A DNA stretch of 64,000 bases from NCBI GenBank assembly GCA_023138975.1, contig JAGLON010000004.1, positions 172,274-236,273 of the forward strand. The letters run 5' to 3'. Below, piece after piece: positions 45,567-53,902 of this stretch (positions are counted from its first letter, which is position 1; each line of letters opens with the position of its first letter). The DNA is from Candidatus Zixiibacteriota bacterium (GTDB taxonomy: Bacteria > Zixibacteria > MSB-5A5 > GN15 > JAAZOE01). A model generated the notes under the pieces. That model searched no databases. It saw nothing but the letters and a program-made list of their open reading frames with translations, and was not told the origin of the DNA. A program made the translations under genes and the position numbers.

Positions 45567-46817
45567 CTATAACTGGCTTAACGGAATCACCTGACGACAA
45601 TAGACATTATTCTCTACAAATTTCAGCAACACATTTTTGCCGTCCGGACTAAATAGCGGTTCCCATAATTGGTCATAAAAACCGCTGCTCTTACCATCAA
45701 TTACCGCACAATATTTACCGTTCAATTCAGCTTTGGCTACAATATGCTGACTGTCAGCACTGAAAACCGGATCCCATATCATATCAAAATCCTGCGACCA
45801 GGCTTGGCCGTCAACCGCTATAGTCCAACGGTTCTTATCCTTTATAATTACCGCAACCCGATTGCCGTCTGATGAAAAGACCGGTTTATCAACAAAATCG
45901 CTCCAGCTCTTTTTCCATGGTTTGCCATCAACAACGATTGTCCAGCGACCAAACTCTTCAGATGCTACAGCCGCGATTTTCTTTCCATCCGGACTAAACA
46001 CGACATGCCAAAGCTGATTAAACTTCTTGTCCCAAACAGGTGAACCATTTTCGGTTAAAATCCATTTTCCAGCGTCGCGAGCAGGAGTCAAGACAGAATC
46101 TGTTCCGGGACGAAACAGAGGCGCCCATACGCATCCGTAATTGACCGGCCAAACCTCACCATTGACAGCAATACTGTATTCGTACATAGTTGACCGCATT
46201 TCAGCGGCCACTTTGGAACCGTCACTATTAAAGATCGGAGACCAGGCATTGATGAATTTCTTATCCCAAGCCGAACCGTTGACCGCAACCGACCAGACTC
46301 CTCTGGCAAAATGCTCAATATCGGCTTCAGCTAAGGCCTCCATCTGAACTGTTGCAGCTGAGTTTTTTCCATCGGGGCTGAGACAATAATCACGAATCGC
46401 AAGAAAACCGTTTTCCCACGGTTTATCATCAATGACGATACCATAGGCATCTTCACGTTTATATATTAGCCCCAGAGACTTTCCGTTGGCAGCAATTTTC
46501 GGACTCCAGACATACTCGAATCTTTCCTTCCACGGAGTACCGTCAACAATAACCGTCCATTGGTCATCAATACGAGCCAGCCCATAGAGCCTACCTTCCG
46601 GCGTAAACCGGAGGTTCCATAATAGTTCAGACGTTTCGGGCCATACGTCTTCATTATAAAAAGCTGAAAAGCCACCGTCTACCTTAACCGGGGCTGCGAT
46701 TTTTTCGCCGTTCGGACTGACGATGAGCTCATCAACACGAGAATATTTTTTCCGGATAATTTCTAAATCAGTGACTTGCTTTTTATTCGGTTCCCAATCC
46801 CAGTTTTCGCCGACCAT
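45567..46817 (-). CDS. tmcD: TmcD-like tryptophan-rich propeller protein
   Basis: Start placed at ATG 46817 (MVGENWDWEPNKKQV, GGAG nine bases upstream) rather than a TTG 51 bases earlier; 416 residues. No signal peptide or helix, so cytoplasmic. It consists of about eight repeats with W(T/S)(I/V)xVDGxPW...(F/W)xxVWxPxFSxDG (for instance RWTIVVDGKPWKKSW, RWTIAVDGQAWSQDF), which should fold into a WD40-like propeller. I link it to TmcD, the tryptophan-rich soluble subunit of the Tmc complex of sulfate reducers, because of this content and its place 36 bp before hmcE/tmcC. First gene of the operon. Confidence 0.68.
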   Translation of the reverse strand: MVGENWDWEPNKKQVTDLEIIRKKYSRVDELIVSPNGEKIAAPVKVDGGFSAFYNEDVWPETSELLWNLRFTPEGRLYGLARIDDQWTVIVDGTPWKERFEYVWSPKIAANGKSLGLIYKREDAYGIVIDDKPWENGFLAIRDYCLSPDGKNSAATVQMEALAEADIEHFARGVWSVAVNGSAWDKKFINAWSPIFNSDGSKVAAEMRSTMYEYSIAVNGEVWPVNYGCVWAPLFRPGTDSVLTPARDAGKWILTENGSPVWDKKFNQLWHVVFSPDGKKIAAVASEEFGRWTIVVDGKPWKKSWSDFVDKPVFSSDGNRVAVIIKDKNRWTIAVDGQAWSQDFDMIWDPVFSADSQHIVAKAELNGKYCAVIDGKSSGFYDQLWEPLFSPDGKNVLLKFVENNVYCRQVIPLSQL

Positions 46818-46905
46818 ACAACTTTTCTCCAAAAGCTCCGCAGATTCTGAGTTTCGCAAAGCAAACAAACGCCTGCTTGTGAATTAATTAACAAACTCAG
46901 CTTGA

Positions 46906-46934
46906 ATAAAAGCAGATTTTTTGTGTCTTGTCAA
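46906..46934 (-). promoter_or_regulatory. Predicted sigma-70-type promoter of the Hmc/Tmc operon
   Basis: On the minus strand TTGACA (46929-46934, perfect -35 box), a 17-bp spacer, and TTTTAT (46906-46911, four of six -10 positions). The predicted start of transcription is about 80 bp before the tmcD-like ATG. Confidence 0.6.
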
Positions 46935-47289
46935 GGTGTAAAAGACAAAATCTGTATAGATTGTCATATCCAATCCGGACAATATGTGCCTACTTAACCT
47001 ACTATAGAGCATATCCTTTTTTTGATAAAATGATGTAATCAATGGCTTAATTAAAAAACCCCTACCCATCGCTATTTTACCGAAAAATTGTAAACATGCC
47101 TGACAATACAATGCATCATGCATACTATTGACAGCAAACAAGTTACACGAGCCAACCCAGAACTATCACGGAAAGTGTCAGCTTACTGGACAATCCTATC
47201 GATTTATGATTTATCCGGACCGGACTACTCCCTCTTGCAAGTCACACCCACTCAACGCTTTATGTGGCTATTCATAATAATATGAAAAA
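46935..47289. other. Intergenic region, no gene seen
   Basis: About 350 bp between the divergent Hmc/Tmc operon and the PEP-CTERM gene. One 85-codon minus-strand frame (46884-47141) has no ribosome site, and I do not accept it. No structured RNA seen. Confidence 0.4.
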
Positions 47290-47305
47290 CGGCCTGCTTT
47301 TTGCT
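47290..47305 (+). promoter_or_regulatory. Predicted sigma-54 promoter of the PEP-CTERM gene
   Basis: CGGCCT-GCTTT-TTGCT: GG (47291-47292) and GC (47303-47304) are twelve bases apart, as required for the -24/-12 elements. Start of transcription would be near 47316, 34 bases before ATG 47350. PEP-CTERM genes are regulated through RpoN and the PrsK/PrsR system in several bacteria. Confidence 0.6.
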
Positions 47306-47349
47306 TAAATTCTTATTAGTAAATTATATTACAAACAGGATTTGGAATA

Positions 47350-47943
47350 ATGAAAAAATTACTTTTCGCAGTAACAATGACCGCACTATTGATTTTTGGT
47401 GCCGTATCTGTACAGGCCGAAGTTTATACCTTCCAGCCTTCTCCAGTCGACCTTTGGGATTTATCACATGCCTATGCATATGAGTGGGGTATTGAATGGA
47501 ACCATCCCAACGAAGCAATTACCGAAGTCACTCTGAGTTTTGACAACATTTATAACTGGCAGCCGGAACCGAATTGGCTTCATATTAATCTTCTGGATAA
47601 TCCGGAAGTCGGTGTAAACCGCATTTATGACAACGGTATGACAATAGTAGATATCAACCAGTTTGACGGTCAGGGTACTTATATTGACACTTACACCGAT
47701 CCTTTCGGTGGCGGCCCAGGCGTAGACCTCGCTTACAACCTGAGTGAATACGGCAATGCAATTACAATGGCCAATCAGTATGCTTCTGACGGTGTCTGGG
47801 GATTCGGAATCGACCCCGATTGCCATTTCTATAATGATGGTATTACTGTTACTGTAACGACAACCGCAGTGCCCGAACCGGCCACAATGCTGTTACTTGG
47901 TGCCGGCCTGCTTGGTCTCGGCATTTACCGTCGTAAAAAATAA
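47350..47943 (+). CDS. PEP-CTERM exosortase substrate protein
   Basis: 197 residues: signal peptide (1-23, ends VSVQAEV), a body without known domain (about 24-170; rich in Tyr/Asn/Asp), and a C-terminal PEP-CTERM anchor (VPEPATMLLLGAGLLGLGIYRRKK region), namely the PEP motif, a helix and an Arg/Lys tail. This tail is recognised by exosortase (EpsH), which should be encoded elsewhere. Function of the exported body unknown. A terminator follows. Confidence 0.9.
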   Translation: MKKLLFAVTMTALLIFGAVSVQAEVYTFQPSPVDLWDLSHAYAYEWGIEWNHPNEAITEVTLSFDNIYNWQPEPNWLHINLLDNPEVGVNRIYDNGMTIVDINQFDGQGTYIDTYTDPFGGGPGVDLAYNLSEYGNAITMANQYASDGVWGFGIDPDCHFYNDGITVTVTTTAVPEPATMLLLGAGLLGLGIYRRKK

Positions 47944-47969
47944 CATCTCAGATCAGACAAAGCTGAAAT

Positions 47970-48001
47970 AAAAAAACCCCGCCTTAACGCGGGGTTTTTT
48001 T
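47970..48001. terminator. Bidirectional rho-independent terminator
   Basis: AAAAAAACCCCGC, loop CTTAA, GCGGGGTTTTTTT; shared by the PEP-CTERM gene and the converging minus-strand propeller gene. Confidence 0.92.
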
Positions 48002-48019
48002 ATTGATATTCAAAATCTG

Positions 48020-49519
48020 TTATTTTACCAGAACCATCTTTTTGGTATCTACAAAATCAGAAGCTTGTAAGCGATAGAAATACACCCCCGAAGAAATCAC
48101 ACTACCGTTCTCATCAGTACCATCCCAGGTCAGTATATAATTCCCGGCTGGAACAAAGTCATCTTCCCAGCGACGAACGACCTGCCCCAGAATATTAAAT
48201 ATAGTTATCGAATAAGACGACTGTCTTAGTAGTGTAAAATCGATTTGGGTCGACAGGTTGAACGGATTCGGGTAATTCTGGCTCAGGGTATATAAATCAT
48301 TCGGGAGCAGAGGTTGGTAATCATCAACCGCAGTCGCTCCGGCCCGCTGAATTTTGGCCAGGTACATATCCGATCCGCCCGTGCTGGCTGAATAAGAATA
48401 CCCCAACGCAAAATAATCATTCTGACCATCAAGAATGACTGACCGACAGTAATCAGACTCATCTCCCCCAATGGAATTCGACCATTCGGTAGCTCCAGCC
48501 GCATCGGTTTTCAACATCATTATATCCATTTTTCGAGCACCGCCATTATCGGTTATGCCTCCGAAGATATATCCGCCGTCAGGCGTTGTCTTTATAGAAT
48601 AGATTCTATCTTCATAAGAACCGCCATAAGTGCTGTCCCACTCCAAAACACCCAGCGAATCAATCTTAACGGCATAAGCGTCGTAATAATTCTCACCATC
48701 TAATACTGTCGTCCCACCCAGAATAAATCCATTGTCGTTGGTAAGCTCAATTGCCGCGCCCATATCGGCTCGATCATTTCCATAGGTTGCGGTCCAGACA
48801 GTATCACCTATACTATCGGTACGAACAACATAGATACTGCTGTAGCCGGTACCATATGAACCGGTATTTCCAATCATGATAAAACCGCTGTCGCTGGTTA
48901 CTCGGACTTCCGCTCCGCTCTCACCGTTGCTGCCCCCATAAGTTTTTGTCCACAAGGTGTCACCAAGGCTATCGGTTCTGAGTAAATATATATCCGTACC
49001 GGTACCAAATGATTCGGTCGTTCCGCAAACGATAAATCCTTTGTCATATAACTCTTGAACGGAATGGCCATCTTCATGTGATGTACCACCGTAGGTCTTA
49101 GACCAGAGCTCGTTGCCGACGCTGTCTATCTTTAACAGATATAAATCCCTCTTTCCAGCTCCAGTTGAATTTGTTGAACCGCTAATGATAAACCCGTTAT
49201 CCGAGGTCTTCTGAATATCGTTGCCATATTCAGTAGCCGTATCTCCGAACGTTTCATCCCATAATACCGTTCCGACAGAATCGGTCTTGATGACATAGAT
49301 GTCATACTCCCCGGCACCGTATGAGTAAGTTGAACCGCACAAAATAAAATCACCGGTAGCAAGGCGATCAATCCCGCCAGTCGATTCATTATACTTGCCG
49401 CCAAAGTTTACCGCCCACAGTGAATCCTGAGCAGCCAGCGGCGCATACATATAAAGGGATATGAGACCGAAAATAATCGGCGCAAGAATCTTATTTGAAT
49501 CAGTAAGTCGGAACTTCAT
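48020..49519 (-). CDS. Secreted seven-repeat propeller protein with type IX-like sorting domain
   Basis: 499 residues. Signal peptide (about 1-30, ending PLAAQDS). Seven repeats of about 48-50 residues follow with pattern (D/S)xYxxKxDSxGxxxWxxxYGG...GFIxxGxT (DIYVIKTDSVG, DLYLLKIDSVG, DIYLLRTDSLG, SIYVVRTDSIG, DAYAVKIDSLG, DIMMLKTDAAG, DMYLAKIQRAG), which suggests a seven-bladed propeller. The C-terminal 90 residues are a sorting domain (LSQNYPNPFNLSTQIDFTLL ... SSGVYFYRLQASDF ... KKMVLVK). Probably exported to the surface. Function unknown. Confidence 0.87.
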   Translation of the reverse strand: MKFRLTDSNKILAPIIFGLISLYMYAPLAAQDSLWAVNFGGKYNESTGGIDRLATGDFILCGSTYSYGAGEYDIYVIKTDSVGTVLWDETFGDTATEYGNDIQKTSDNGFIISGSTNSTGAGKRDLYLLKIDSVGNELWSKTYGGTSHEDGHSVQELYDKGFIVCGTTESFGTGTDIYLLRTDSLGDTLWTKTYGGSNGESGAEVRVTSDSGFIMIGNTGSYGTGYSSIYVVRTDSIGDTVWTATYGNDRADMGAAIELTNDNGFILGGTTVLDGENYYDAYAVKIDSLGVLEWDSTYGGSYEDRIYSIKTTPDGGYIFGGITDNGGARKMDIMMLKTDAAGATEWSNSIGGDESDYCRSVILDGQNDYFALGYSYSASTGGSDMYLAKIQRAGATAVDDYQPLLPNDLYTLSQNYPNPFNLSTQIDFTLLRQSSYSITIFNILGQVVRRWEDDFVPAGNYILTWDGTDENGSVISSGVYFYRLQASDFVDTKKMVLVK

Positions 49520-49837
49520 CCTATGTTCCTTGTTAATCCATTTTCACCGCTGTTCGAATTTTGCACAGCAGCACCTACTATTTTATCGGATATCATGAGA
49601 GTAACTTTAATGAAATCGAAGTAAAAATATTCTTCAGGATCGCATATTATGTATAGTGCTTGAAATCCAACACCCTCGGCAGCCCGTTAATTAATTCTAA
49701 TTGATTATGGAAGAACAACTTAACTACATCATGTATGGGAATTATCCAATATTCGATTCAGGGAAACAAATTACTCGAGAGTACGAATAAGCCGTTTAAT
49801 CATTATACCACAACAAGTTACAACAACATTTCTTTTC
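49520..49837. other. Intergenic region between divergent genes
   Basis: About 320 bp before the sigma-54 site, with the promoter region of the minus-strand propeller gene. No gene, terminator or repeat seen. Confidence 0.4.
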
Positions 49838-49853
49838 CGGCACAGCCCTTGCA
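49838..49853 (+). promoter_or_regulatory. Predicted sigma-54 promoter of the fibre-subunit locus
   Basis: CGGCAC-AGCCC-TTGCA is nearly the full consensus TGGCAC-N5-TTGCA; only the first base differs. GG (49839-49840) and GC (49851-49852) are twelve apart. Start of transcription would be near 49864, 33 bases before ATG 49897. This is the best sigma-54 match that I saw in the window. Confidence 0.78.
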
Positions 49854-49896
49854 CTATAGATAATCGGACAATTGGAATCGCTAACGGAGGTGAAGA

Positions 49897-50421
49897 ATGA
49901 CTGTGGTCAGGCGCTTTGTGCTGTTCTGCGTGTGTATATGTATAATGTTTTCCGGAGTTCAGGCTCAGGAAAGCGGCACAATCCAAGCCATCGCTACGGT
50001 TGTATCCAGTTTGCAAGTAATCGGAATTAACAATCTTAACTTTGGAACGGTGACGCCCGGTATTAATAAGACAGTAGATAAAGCAGAAGTTGGATTCGCC
50101 GGCGAATGGCAGATAAACGGAACAGCATCTGCGGAAGTAACCATCGATTTTACTTTACCGGTTAATCTTATAACTACCGATTCAGTCTCGACATTGCAAA
50201 TCAATTTCAACACTACCGACGCATCGTTTGAAGATGGGACCGGTGGAGGTCAGACCATTCCGGCGGGAGTTATCAACCCCCGTCTGCAAAGTGTTGAAGA
50301 TATCGGCCTTGGAGGAACCATGTCAGTCTGGATTGGCGGGCAGGTGCAACCGACTATTTCTCAAACCGGAGGTGACTATGCTGCGGACGTTGTCATGACC
50401 GTTTCATATACCGGCAATTAA
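49897..50421 (+). CDS. DUF4402-like secreted fibre subunit 1
   Basis: 174 residues with signal peptide (1-23, FSGVQAQES). Mature part has the family pattern: IATVVSSLQVIGINNLNFGTVTPG near the start, a central beta unit (IDFTLPVNL) and the C-terminal QPTISQTGGDYAADVVMTVSYTGN. DUF4402 proteins are beta-rich and found with chaperone-usher machinery. First gene after the sigma-54 site; ribosome site GGAGGTGAAGA. Confidence 0.83.
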   Translation: MTVVRRFVLFCVCICIMFSGVQAQESGTIQAIATVVSSLQVIGINNLNFGTVTPGINKTVDKAEVGFAGEWQINGTASAEVTIDFTLPVNLITTDSVSTLQINFNTTDASFEDGTGGGQTIPAGVINPRLQSVEDIGLGGTMSVWIGGQVQPTISQTGGDYAADVVMTVSYTGN

Positions 50422-50451
50422 CACCGTCATGCTTGTGCGGCACTTAAGGCA

Positions 50452-50479
50452 TTGACAAGCCAGGTCCGTTCGGTATATT
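50452..50479 (+). promoter_or_regulatory. Predicted sigma-70-type promoter
   Basis: TTGACA (50452-50457), 16-bp spacer, TATATT (50474-50479). Start of transcription near 50487 would serve the small protein at 50515. Confidence 0.55.
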
Positions 50480-50514
50480 ACTGATGTACATATCTTGTTA
50501 CATCGGATACCGAC

Positions 50515-50955
50515 ATGCGGCCAAGAAAAACTTCAACTTTTATTCGTGCGGCTATCGGGCTGCTTTTTCCGTTTATACTAATATCTTTCATTCATAGTAA
50601 ATGTCCTTCCGCAAACTCATCGGGGACAATACAGGCAATTGCCCGCGTAAAAAATCCGATCGGCATTACTTCCATTGCAGAAGAAAACGCTAACACTCAA
50701 AAGACCTGCGGCTTAATTCCTCCAACAGACAGCGACAGCGCAAAATCAGGTTATCTTATTCGATCCTCAAATTCCCAGAGTGCAGTTATAAAAATGACAA
50801 CAAGCCACGGTGAGAACTGTACGCAAAACATAGAGTTCACGCTATCAGACGGTCCGAGTGAATTCACATCAGTTTTAAAACCGGCTGATGAGGCGATTTT
50901 GTCTGATTCTTCGCACCAAGAAATTGTGATTTCAGTATTCCAAACGGACAATTAA
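50515..50955 (+). CDS. Divergent fibre-subunit-like secreted protein
   Basis: 146 residues. Signal-peptide-like start (about 1-28, to IHSKCPSANSS), then GTIQAIARVKNPIGITSIAEEN, which imitates the start of the DUF4402 subunits, but the xNFGTV motif and the closing (A/S)YxG(T/N) unit are absent. It has three cysteines outside the signal (CPS, CGL, NCTQN), which could form a disulfide. Perhaps a tip, adaptor or regulatory member of the locus; function unknown. Confidence 0.6.
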   Translation: MRPRKTSTFIRAAIGLLFPFILISFIHSKCPSANSSGTIQAIARVKNPIGITSIAEENANTQKTCGLIPPTDSDSAKSGYLIRSSNSQSAVIKMTTSHGENCTQNIEFTLSDGPSEFTSVLKPADEAILSDSSHQEIVISVFQTDN

Positions 50956-51016
50956 TCAATCCGGACCGATTATTTTTATAATTGACGGAGTACAAATAGC
51001 CTATTAGCTTATAGTT

Positions 51017-51487
51017 ATGAAATATGTGCTGATATTAATAATCGTTCTTACTGTATTTGGAAGTACGGGTGAATTGTGGGCCCAGAACGTAACGGTCGTC
51101 AATAACCTTCTATACGGCAACATTCTCCCGGGAATTCCCAAGACCATCGATAAAACGTCAGCTGGTTCGGCAGCCGAATACTATATCAGTGGTATTGCCG
51201 GAAATGAAATCAGCGTCGAATTTTCGCTTCCGACCTATATGAGCGTAAGCGGCAACAACATGCAATTAGTATTTTCTGAAACCGGCTGCTCGATTGATAC
51301 GACTGCGGTTCCAGATCAGAGCAGTCCGACTTTTGATGACCTCGATCCCTGGCATCCATTAATATATAGGCTCGGCTCTAACGGTATGACTATCTGGTTA
51401 GGGGGTATGGTTATCCCGGGACTAATTCAGTACGCGGGCGACTATTCCGCTGTAATTGTTATTACCGTCACATATACGGGTAATTAG
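51017..51487 (+). CDS. DUF4402-like secreted fibre subunit 2
   Basis: 156 residues. Signal peptide (1-23, TGELWAQNV), then VVNNLLYGNILPGIPKTIDKTSAG (family pattern with LLYGNILPG in place of LNFGTVTPG), VEFSLPTYM, and WLGGMVIPGLIQYAGDYSAVIVITVTYTGN at the end. No ribosome site before ATG; TTGACG lies about 35 bp upstream, so it could be read from a very short leader. Part of the chaperone-usher locus. Confidence 0.78.
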   Translation: MKYVLILIIVLTVFGSTGELWAQNVTVVNNLLYGNILPGIPKTIDKTSAGSAAEYYISGIAGNEISVEFSLPTYMSVSGNNMQLVFSETGCSIDTTAVPDQSSPTFDDLDPWHPLIYRLGSNGMTIWLGGMVIPGLIQYAGDYSAVIVITVTYTGN

Positions 51488-51660
51488 CGCCCCTTTTCCT
51501 TAAGATGTTCAGTCTCTAAACAACATTTATATGTAAGCATCAATTTTCACGCCAATCTATGGCATTATGCCTTAAACTTCCGATTACCTGACATGTAAAA
51601 CGCAAATGTTGCCGTAGGTGGGTATGGCAAGAAGCGGATTAGTAACAAGTGGAGAGTAAC

Positions 51661-52236
51661 ATGGACATAACTAAATCAAAACACCTCGGTTGGGGAATCT
51701 ATATTCTTTTTTTCCTTCTGGTTTTATTTTCCTTCGACAGCGTAATGGCTCAGGATGTCGCGAATGGCCAGGCTACAGCATTAGTTATGGCCGCTTTGCA
51801 GGTCGTTGCCACCTCTCCCCTTGATTTTGGTAATGTTTACCAAGGGGTTGCCAAGTCTGTCTCCAAAAACATCGCCGATGCCGGTATTTTTGATATCTTA
51901 GGTCAGGCAAATGCAGATTTGCTTTTATATTTATCATTACCTGAATACATCGCCACTGTCTCTGGTGATGATCGGATGACGATTGCGTTTAGCTCGTCAG
52001 ATTGTGATATAGATACCGCCTTAGTTGCCCAGCCAGGAGATCCAACAAGCTTTGTTGATGGCTGGCAAGGTGTTGACCCTCATAATATTATGAATGTCGC
52101 CGGAGCCGACCCTTGTCTGGGAGACGCAGGTTTCAGCGCTATCTTTATCGGTGGGAGAGTTACACCGAGAGTTAATCAAACATCTGGAGCATATAGCGCA
52201 GCTATTATTCTTACAGTCGCGTACCAAGGCACCTGA
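51661..52236 (+). CDS. DUF4402-like secreted fibre subunit 3
   Basis: The frame is open to GTG 51649, but ATG 51661 with GGAG six bases upstream is the likely start; 191 residues. Signal peptide ends FDSVMAQDV. Mature part: LVMAALQVVATSPLDFGNVYQGVAKSVSKNIADAG, QANADLLLYLSLPEYIA, DPCLGDAGFSAIFIGGRVTP and ILTVAYQGT. Very close in layout to the two subunits after it, which share VYQGVPKSISKNVADA. A strong terminator follows 24 bp after the stop. Confidence 0.83.
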   Translation: MDITKSKHLGWGIYILFFLLVLFSFDSVMAQDVANGQATALVMAALQVVATSPLDFGNVYQGVAKSVSKNIADAGIFDILGQANADLLLYLSLPEYIATVSGDDRMTIAFSSSDCDIDTALVAQPGDPTSFVDGWQGVDPHNIMNVAGADPCLGDAGFSAIFIGGRVTPRVNQTSGAYSAAIILTVAYQGT

Positions 52237-52260
52237 TAAAAGTTTAGATTTTACTCCTTC

Positions 52261-52296
52261 GGGGAAAGACAATTAGTTGTCTTTCCCCTTTTTTTT
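52261..52296 (+). terminator. Rho-independent terminator inside the fibre locus
   Basis: Twelve-bp stem GGGGAAAGACAA / TTGTCTTTCCCC with loop TTAG and an eight-base T-run. It separates the first subunit group from the second group plus chaperone and usher. Confidence 0.93.
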
Positions 52297-52616
52297 CCTT
52301 CATAATTCAAAACTATCACCAACTGGAATTCATTGCACATCGCAATATCCGGCAATAAACAATTGCAAAAATCCCAGCTTTTTCCTGACTATTGCATTTT
52401 GCCTGTTTTTTTTTGCAATAACTGTTAAGGTTTTGAACTGTTTGACGATGATTCTAATAAGAAACTCTAATAAGTCGGTTCAATATTTGGACAGCATATT
52501 ATATCCAGCCGCTTACGGAGTACACTTTAATAGGGGAATGGGCTAGTGATAAGCCAAACTATAAAATGACAATAAGGATTAACAATAAGGGAACATACCA
52601 GTTCAAGGAGAGAAAT
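52297..52616. other. Promoter region of the second fibre-subunit group
   Basis: About 320 bp, very AT-rich, no gene. It follows a terminator and precedes subunit 4, so it should contain a promoter; I see TTGACG at about 52442 but no firm -10 partner, and no sigma-54 site. Confidence 0.4.
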
Positions 52617-53189
52617 ATGCGGACATCTTCAAGGAAGAGTTTCAGCGTTATCATCCTTGCGGCAATTGTCGTTGTTTTGCTCATGAGCAATTCAATGGTG
52701 ATGGCGCAGGATGTTGCCAATGGAACGACAACTGCGACAGTAGTAGCGGCATTAACGGTAACCGCGTCCAGCCCTCTGGCGTTTGGAACGGTTTACCAGG
52801 GTGTGCCAAAATCCATCAGCAAAAACGTAGCCGACGCTGCGGTTTTTGATATCACGGGTCAGGCCAATGCCGATCTGCTGCTTTACGTTTCATTACCCGA
52901 GTTCATTGCGACTTCTACCGGCGACGATCGAATGGTTATATCATTCACAGCGACGGATGCGGATATTGATACCGCGTTAGTCGGTGCGGGTGACCCGGCA
53001 ACATTTGTCGGTGGTTGGCAGGCTGAGGATCCCCACAACCTTATGGGCGTAGCAGGTGGAGACCCTTGTCTCGGCGATGCCGGACTTTGCGCAATATTTA
53101 TCGGTGGTAAGGTCATTCCGACTCTTGACCAAACTGCGGGCGCATATACGGGTGATATCATTTTGACAGTAGCGTACCAGGGAACTTGA
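52617..53189 (+). CDS. DUF4402-like secreted fibre subunit 4
   Basis: Start at ATG 52617 (AAGGAGAG ribosome site) rather than 52566; 190 residues. Signal peptide to NSMVMAQDV. Body: TVVAALTVTASSPLAFGTVYQG, KSISKNVADAAVFDITGQANADLLLYVSLPEFIA, DADIDTALVGAGDPATFVGGWQ, DPCLGDAGLCAIFIGGKVIP and GDIILTVAYQGT. Nearly identical as protein to subunit 5, yet many third codon positions differ. Probably a major subunit. Confidence 0.85.
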   Translation: MRTSSRKSFSVIILAAIVVVLLMSNSMVMAQDVANGTTTATVVAALTVTASSPLAFGTVYQGVPKSISKNVADAAVFDITGQANADLLLYVSLPEFIATSTGDDRMVISFTATDADIDTALVGAGDPATFVGGWQAEDPHNLMGVAGGDPCLGDAGLCAIFIGGKVIPTLDQTAGAYTGDIILTVAYQGT

Positions 53190-53220
53190 TTAGTGACTCC
53201 CCGGATTCAAGGAGAGAACA

Positions 53221-53793
53221 ATGGGATTTAATTCAAGGAAGAATTTGGTAGGTATATTAATCGCGATAGCGATTATTTGCCTGGTTTACGGCACATCCGA
53301 TGTGCAGGCACAGGATGTGGCCAGCGGTCAGATATCGGCAACAGTAGTGGCGGCATTGACTGTCACCGCTTCGAGCCCTCTGGCTTTTGGTACGGTTTAC
53401 CAGGGAGTACCCAAATCAATTAGTAAAAACGTGGCTGATGCTGCGGTCTTTGATATCTCAGGTCAGGCTAACGCTGATCTGCTTATCTACGCCTCTTTAC
53501 CGGAATTTGTCGCGACCTCAACTGGCGATGACCGGATGACGGTACGATTCAGCGCTACTGACGCGGATATTGATACCGCTATAGTAGGAGCCGGTGCCCC
53601 GGCAACATTTGTCGGCGGCTGGCAGGGTGAAGATCCGCACAATTTAATGGGTGTGGCCGGCGCGGACCCGTGCCTGGGCGATGCCGGACTGTGCGCCATA
53701 TTTATCGGCGGCAAAGTTATCCCTACGCTGGATCAAACAGCCGGAGCTTATACCGGTGATATTATCTTGACGGTAGCGTATCAGGGAACGTAA
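53221..53793 (+). CDS. DUF4402-like secreted fibre subunit 5
   Basis: 190 residues. Signal peptide to SDVQAQDV. The mature part follows subunit 4 almost residue for residue: TVVAALTVTASSPLAFGTVYQG, KSISKNVADAAVFDISGQANADLLIYASLPEFVA, GAGAPATFVGGWQG, DPCLGDAGLCAIFIGGKVIP. 31 bp after subunit 4 and followed by chaperone and usher, so one transcript is likely. Ribosome site AAGGAGAGAACA. Confidence 0.85.
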   Translation: MGFNSRKNLVGILIAIAIICLVYGTSDVQAQDVASGQISATVVAALTVTASSPLAFGTVYQGVPKSISKNVADAAVFDISGQANADLLIYASLPEFVATSTGDDRMTVRFSATDADIDTAIVGAGAPATFVGGWQGEDPHNLMGVAGADPCLGDAGLCAIFIGGKVIPTLDQTAGAYTGDIILTVAYQGT

Positions 53794-53902
53794 ATTTATA
53801 TAGCGTGCATTATTAAGCACGAAAACTTTTCTGATTCCGGGAATGCTATGGATTGCGTTCCCGGATCAGACTTGGAGAAGTTACAAACATAGGATGGTTA
53901 TT

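Noticed and set aside
46884..47141. 85-codon minus-strand frame upstream of the Hmc/Tmc operon
   Set aside because: No ribosome site; it lies over the predicted promoter of the operon.
50439..50450. GGCAC...GC pair before the divergent subunit gene, first read as sigma-54 site
   Set aside because: GG and GC are ten bases apart rather than twelve, and a good TTGACA/TATATT pair lies just after it.
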